From Deltaproteobacteria bacterium (GTDB lineage: Bacteria > Desulfobacterota > Desulfobulbia > Desulfobulbales > UBA5123), in the NCBI GenBank assembly GCA_021788685.1, contig JAJYKH010000103.1:1-8252 (forward strand): a stretch of 8,252 nt of DNA, written 5' to 3'. The notes under the pieces were generated by a model. The model made no database searches. It was given only the letters and a program-made list of their open reading frames with translations, and was not told the origin of the DNA. The position numbers and the translations under genes were made by a program. Shown here one piece after another: positions 5,854 to 8,252 of this stretch (positions are counted from its first letter, which is position 1; each line of letters opens with the position of its first letter).

Positions 5854-6714
5854 TCACGGGCGAACCGACACGAGCAGGGGTTTCCGGGCGTCCCGTTCAA
5901 AGACCGGGGAGGAATGAACCGAAAAGGGCAGGTGCTGCCTCTGCAGCAGCTCGTAGAAGGCGGATAGCTCGCCCGGATCGACCAGCACCAGAAAACGATC
6001 GCGGGAATCCCCCCGGGTCTGCCAGCGGCCTTCCCTGTCGATGCGGCGGTGCAGCCAATCCATCCCTTCCGGGGAGAGGTGGTGGACCTTGACCACGATG
6101 TCGGGCGCGGAGGACGGGCCGCCCAACGGCCCCTCGATGCCCATTGCCGCCACCTGGTCGTGCCAAGCCGCGAGCAGGTCGGATTCGGTCGCTTCCCGCT
6201 TCAGGAGGAAGGGGAAGGGGGGGCGGGAGATGGCGGCATACGGAAGGAAGCCGGCATCATCACCGGCGGGCTGTCCCACCGAGACAGGCATGGTGAGGGA
6301 CGGTTCCTGGGCGTCCAGGGGCTCCACCCGGGCAATCGGCGCCGAGGGTGCCAAGACAGAGGTCTCCGGGCCGGAGACGTCATGCGTTTTGATGAGCACC
6401 ATGACCGCCAGGGCGGCGGCAGCCAGGGAGGCGGCCGTCGTGGGCAGGGGCGGGAAGAACCTCTGCAGCAACTCCTGCAGGCGGGTCTTGCCCCTCCTTT
6501 GGCCCAGCTTTTCATGGATGCCAGGGAGCAGATCGGAAGGAACGGGCAGGGGCCTCATTTCTTGCAGCAACCGCAGCGTTTTCCGGAAATCCTGCCACTC
6601 CCGGGCACAGTGCGGACACGCGGCAAGATGGGCCTCGAAGGCCAGCAGGTCCGGAGGGGAGATCTCCCGGTCCTGGCAGGCTGTAAACAACGACCGAATG
6701 TGCTCGCAGTCCAT
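5854..6714 (-). CDS. Zinc-finger (ZAS/zf-HC2) transmembrane anti-sigma factor
   Basis: This 286-residue protein is the probable antagonist of the sigma factor encoded just upstream. The N-terminal cytoplasmic part carries the ZAS motif H-x3-C-x2-C (His29, Cys33, Cys36), with Cys3 or Cys13 as a possible further ligand. A single transmembrane helix follows at about 90-109 (LPTTAASLAAAALAVMVLI). Some 175 residues would then lie in the periplasm. The last 80 residues (DIVVKVHHLS... to the end) look like a compact domain; from memory such domains accompany zf-HC2 in Geobacter-type proteins (DUF2275-like), unchecked. The start is 73 bases after the sigma stop with only a weak Shine-Dalgarno sequence. 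No rseB-like gene follows. Release probably depends on proteolysis, as for RseA, but no cleavage site can be shown. Confidence 0.88.
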   Translation of the reverse strand: MDCEHIRSLFTACQDREISPPDLLAFEAHLAACPHCAREWQDFRKTLRLLQEMRPLPVPSDLLPGIHEKLGQRRGKTRLQELLQRFFPPLPTTAASLAAAALAVMVLIKTHDVSGPETSVLAPSAPIARVEPLDAQEPSLTMPVSVGQPAGDDAGFLPYAAISRPPFPFLLKREATESDLLAAWHDQVAAMGIEGPLGGPSSAPDIVVKVHHLSPEGMDWLHRRIDREGRWQTRGDSRDRFLVLVDPGELSAFYELLQRQHLPFSVHSSPVFERDARKPLLVSVRP

Positions 6715-6751
6715 GATCGCTCGTGGCGGAAAGGTGGTTTTCCCGACGCAA

Positions 6752-6778
6752 GGGGCCCCGCACCGCCTAGGGCGGCCC
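6752..6778 (-). promoter_or_regulatory. GC-rich hairpin in the sigma/anti-sigma spacer
   Basis: CCGCC (6763-6767) and GGCGG (6771-6775) form a perfect stem around a 3-nt loop, beside a GGGGCCCC palindrome (6752-6759) that offers alternative pairing. No T-run follows on the minus strand. It could alter the sigma to anti-sigma ratio through mRNA stability or translation; this is inference. Confidence 0.3.
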
Positions 6779-6787
6779 GCTCGTCCT

Positions 6788-7348
6788 CTACAGCAGATGG
6801 CGCAGCCGTTGTTTCAGGGCGAGGCGCGCCCGGTTCAGCTTCGACTTGACCGTGCCCAGCGGGACCTGCAGGGTCTCGCTGATCTCCTCGTAGGAGAGCC
6901 CTTGCAGGTCCCGCAGGATCAAGATCTCCTTTTCGGCCTCCGGCATTTTGGCCAGTTCGGCCCTCAGAATGGAGGCCGTTTGCTGCTCTTCGATATTTTT
7001 TTCCAGCGATTCGCCGCTGGCGAGCTGGAGCGGGCTCTCCTCGTCGTCAAGGGACTGCGTCTCGAAAAAGCCGCGCCGCTGCAAGCGCCGGTACCGGTTT
7101 CGGCAATGGTTGATCGCGGTCTGGTACAACCAGGAGGAAAACTTGGCGGGGTCCTTCAGGCCGGGAAGCGACCGGTACACGGTCACGAAGATGTCCTGGG
7201 CCAGATCCCTTGCCTCCTCCTGGTCCTTCACGTAGCTGTAAGCGAGATTGTAAACCTTTCCCTGGTAGAGGGCGACCAGCCGGTTGAAGGCCTGGGCGTC
7301 CCCTTGCCGGAAGGCCTTGACAAGCTCCGCTGCCTCGTCTTTGAGCAT
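6788..7348 (-). CDS. ECF-family RNA polymerase sigma factor (RpoE-like)
   Basis: The 186-residue protein has the typical ECF layout without region 3. Region 2 spans about 8-90, with AFNRLVALYQGKVYNLAY (core binding), EEARDLAQDIFVTVYR (45-59, -10 recognition) and FSSWLYQTAINHCRNRYRR (70-88). After an acidic linker (about 96-120), region 4 covers about 125-182 with the helix-turn-helix LSYEEISETLQVPLGTVKSKLNRAR (-35 recognition). The region-4 motif strongly resembles E. coli RpoE. The ATG at 7348 is the first sensible start; a weak GCAGG precedes it. It forms an operon with the downstream anti-sigma gene, and a GGAAC-type promoter in front suggests autoregulation. The adjacent HtrA protease points to envelope stress. 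Confidence 0.94.
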   Translation of the reverse strand: MLKDEAAELVKAFRQGDAQAFNRLVALYQGKVYNLAYSYVKDQEEARDLAQDIFVTVYRSLPGLKDPAKFSSWLYQTAINHCRNRYRRLQRRGFFETQSLDDEESPLQLASGESLEKNIEEQQTASILRAELAKMPEAEKEILILRDLQGLSYEEISETLQVPLGTVKSKLNRARLALKQRLRHLL

Positions 7349-7377
7349 CTATGTACCTGCGGCGCCGTCTACCTTAT

Positions 7378-7406
7378 CAAGACAAACCGGCAGCCGAAAA
7401 AGTTCC
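7378..7406 (-). promoter_or_regulatory. Probable autoregulatory ECF promoter of the sigma operon
   Basis: On the minus strand GGAACTT begins at 7406 and GTCTTG (7383-7378) follows, with 18 bases between GGAAC and GTC. GGAAC is the classic -35 of RpoE-type sigma factors, and genes for such factors commonly carry it in front. Transcription would start near 7370, about 20 bases before the start codon. The spacer is a base longer than the usual optimum. Confidence 0.6.
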
Positions 7407-7549
7407 AAAAAATAAGCGGCTTGAAGAAAAAATATTCCGGTGTCAAGAAATACCGGCGAGCCGAGAAAAAGACAAGGAGAAATGTCTAATGGTTTTCTGC
7501 TGTCATCTTCTATTGTTGCATAGGGAGGCGGTGGCTGCCAGGCCATTTT

Positions 7550-7593
7550 GCCGCCGAGAGGGCGGCGTCGGCCAGCCCGGGGCGATTTTTTTT
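7550..7593 (+). terminator. Terminator-like hairpin and T8 run in the divergent spacer
   Basis: GCCGCC (7550-7555) pairs with GGCGGC (7561-7566) around a 5-nt loop, and outer GGCTG/CAGCC sequences can extend the structure. A GC-rich stretch and TTTTTTTT (7586-7593) follow 19 bases later. The gap between stem and T-run is long, so termination is uncertain. No gene upstream on this strand would need it; a 13-codon frame (7482-7523) preceded by AAGGAG is the only candidate. Confidence 0.3.
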
Positions 7594-7675
7594 CTCGGGG
7601 GTGAAGAAAGTGGAAAAAACAGTACCGCTGTAACAAAAAACATCTGATCAAGGCATGATCCACGTTTTTTTACCG

Positions 7676-7688
7676 AATGATTATCATT
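7676..7688. promoter_or_regulatory. Fur-box-like operator
   Basis: AATGATTATCATT is a perfect 6-1-6 palindrome. It equals the core of the Fur consensus (AATGATAATCATT) apart from the central base, where the opposite strand reads A. Outer flanks match the 19-bp consensus poorly. It touches the -35 element of the promoter that follows, the expected place for repression by iron-loaded Fur. Confidence 0.6.
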
Positions 7689-7716
7689 GACCATAGCGGA
7701 ATCATGAGGATATAGT
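7687..7716 (+). promoter_or_regulatory. Sigma70-type promoter for the ComEA-like gene
   Basis: TTGACC (7687-7692; five of six matches) and TATAGT (7711-7716; five of six) are 18 bases apart. The start would be near 7723, giving a leader of about 130 bases before the ATG at 7853. The Fur-like palindrome overlaps the first two bases of the -35. Confidence 0.55.
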
Positions 7717-7731
7717 TGCTCATTCCTGTTT

Positions 7732-7815
7732 TTCCGGACCATTACGAAAAAAAAGGAAACGAGACGGCAGGTGGACCGCGCGGCCCTGGCGCTTCGCATC
7801 CAGACCGGTCCGGAA
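7732..7815 (+). repeat. Inverted repeat in the ComEA-like gene leader
   Basis: TTCCGGACC (7732-7740) and GGTCCGGAA (7807-7815) are exact reverse complements, nine bases, enclosing 66 bases. In the mRNA this could form a closing stem that ends about 25 bases before the Shine-Dalgarno sequence. No T-run follows at once, and no known riboswitch is recognised. Confidence 0.4.
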
Positions 7816-7852
7816 TCTTTCAACTTTTTGGTCAAGCAAAAAGGAGAAGAAC

Positions 7853-8113
7853 ATGAAAAAACTGGTGTCTGCTTTGTTGCTCGTGCTCCTCTGGGCGGCG
7901 GTGGCGATCGCGGCCGTCAACATCAACACCGCCAGCCAGCAGGAGCTGGAAACCCTTCCCGGCATCGGGCCGGCCAAGGCGAAAGCCATCCTCAAATACA
8001 GGGCCGAGAAGGGGCCGTTCCAGCGGGTGGATGATTTGGCCAAGGTGAAAGGGGTCGGGCCGAAAAACCTCGAGCGCCTCAAGAATCAGATCGAGGTCGG
8101 CAAGAAACCGTAA
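7853..8113 (+). CDS. Small exported helix-hairpin-helix protein, ComEA family
   Basis: The 86-residue product has a Sec signal peptide (MKKLVSALLLVLLWAAVAIA, cleavage likely near Ala20/Ala21). A single ComEA-type domain follows, with tandem helix-hairpin-helix motifs: NINTASQQELETLPGIGPAKAKAIL (23-47) and VKGVGPKNLERL (65-76). Such domains bind duplex DNA through the backbone without sequence specificity. In naturally competent bacteria periplasmic ComEA draws DNA across the outer membrane, and stand-alone short forms like this are common in Proteobacteria. AAAAGGAG lies 7 bases before the ATG. No other competence gene is in the window, so a role in uptake is not proven. Its possible Fur-controlled promoter is unusual. 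Confidence 0.9.
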   Translation: MKKLVSALLLVLLWAAVAIAAVNINTASQQELETLPGIGPAKAKAILKYRAEKGPFQRVDDLAKVKGVGPKNLERLKNQIEVGKKP

Positions 8114-8129
8114 CTCTCCTGTCCTTCCT

Positions 8130-8169
8130 GGCCGCAGTCCCGGTGCTCAGCCGGGCTGCGGCCCCTTTC
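8130..8169 (+). terminator. Terminator after the ComEA-like gene
   Basis: GGCCGCAG (8130-8137) pairs with CTGCGGCC (8156-8163), and CCCGG (8139-8143) with CCGGG (8151-8155), leaving one bulged T and a 7-nt loop. Only CCCTTTCCC follows, so the T-tract is weak; the 13-bp stem and the position 17 bases after the stop still favour a terminator. Confidence 0.65.
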
Positions 8170-8252
8170 CCGCCGCGCCCGCGAAAATTCGCCGCCCCCC
8201 GTCCCCGCGCTATTGCCCTTCCCTTTATAGCAAGTCCCGCTTTTTCTGTATG

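Noticed and set aside
5285..5857. Minus-strand 190-residue frame overlapping the anti-sigma stop
   Set aside because: It crosses the U6 run, both RNA structures and the terminator, starts on an ATG inside the anti-sigma gene and shows no recognisable domain.
7441..7446. Perfect TTGACA on the minus strand upstream of the sigma gene
   Set aside because: No acceptable -10 hexamer lies 16-18 bases downstream (CAAGCC or AAGCCG there), so the GGAAC-type promoter is preferred.
7643..7671. GATCA/TGATC hairpin followed by a T7 run on the plus strand
   Set aside because: The stem is only five base pairs and AT-rich, with four bases before the T-run; no upstream gene needs it.
7503..7835. Minus-strand 110-residue frame in the divergent spacer
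   Set aside because: It is low-complexity, crosses the Fur-like site and the promoter, has no Shine-Dalgarno sequence, and looks like chance in a stop-poor region.
8170..8252. TTGCCC and TTTATAGC near the window end as a promoter
   Set aside because: The two elements are only a few bases apart, not 16-18; nothing else was recognised in this tail.

Overview
The window reads as chromosomal DNA of a GC-rich, Gram-negative bacterium. The outer-membrane-type lipoprotein, the periplasmic HtrA protease, the zinc-finger anti-sigma factor with a periplasmic domain and the order trpG-trpD-trpC-trpF together suggest a member of the Desulfuromonadales (Geobacter/Desulfuromonas relatives). That placement is an inference from gene style and order; no marker gene proves it. 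No insertion sequence, phage gene, CRISPR array, tRNA or rRNA was seen.

Layout: (1) 1-2823, plus strand: the end of a tryptophan biosynthesis operon, with the 3' part of trpG followed by complete trpD, trpC and trpF. trpB and trpA do not follow. (2) 2824-2930: a convergent junction holding a heptamer-repeat inverted repeat. (3) 2931-3683, minus: a glycine-zipper lipoprotein. (4) 3759-5204, minus: a DegP/HtrA-type serine protease with two PDZ domains, ending in a strong terminator that abuts the lipoprotein ribosome binding site. (5) 5205-5853: a 650-base stretch with no convincing gene but dense with signals. Read on the minus strand it holds a structured RNA closed by a 20-bp helix and a U6 run, an ECF-type promoter, a candidate ~110-nt small RNA with a Rho-independent terminator, a sigma70-type promoter for the protease, and a ~120-bp imperfect palindrome in the protease leader. 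(6) 5854-7348, minus: an ECF sigma factor and its zinc-finger transmembrane anti-sigma factor. (7) 7349-7852: a divergent spacer with a probable autoregulatory ECF promoter on one side, and a Fur-box-like palindrome fused to a sigma70-type promoter on the other. (8) 7853-8113, plus: a small exported helix-hairpin-helix (ComEA-type) protein with a terminator.

How it may work together: the sigma/anti-sigma pair, the protease and the lipoprotein lie in one direction and look like an envelope-stress module resembling E. coli rpoE-rseA plus degP, though here they are adjacent. The most interesting part is the non-coding block between anti-sigma gene and protease. A GGAAC-N17-GTCTCT promoter, similar to the GGAAC-N18-GTCTTG motif before the sigma gene, sits just upstream of three hairpins, the last followed by a U-rich tract. 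The linker between the first two hairpins is complementary to Shine-Dalgarno sequences. This predicts a sigma-dependent small RNA analogous in logic, but not visibly in sequence, to the sigmaE-dependent RNAs of enterobacteria. All RNA and promoter calls are by eye, without folding software or homology search.
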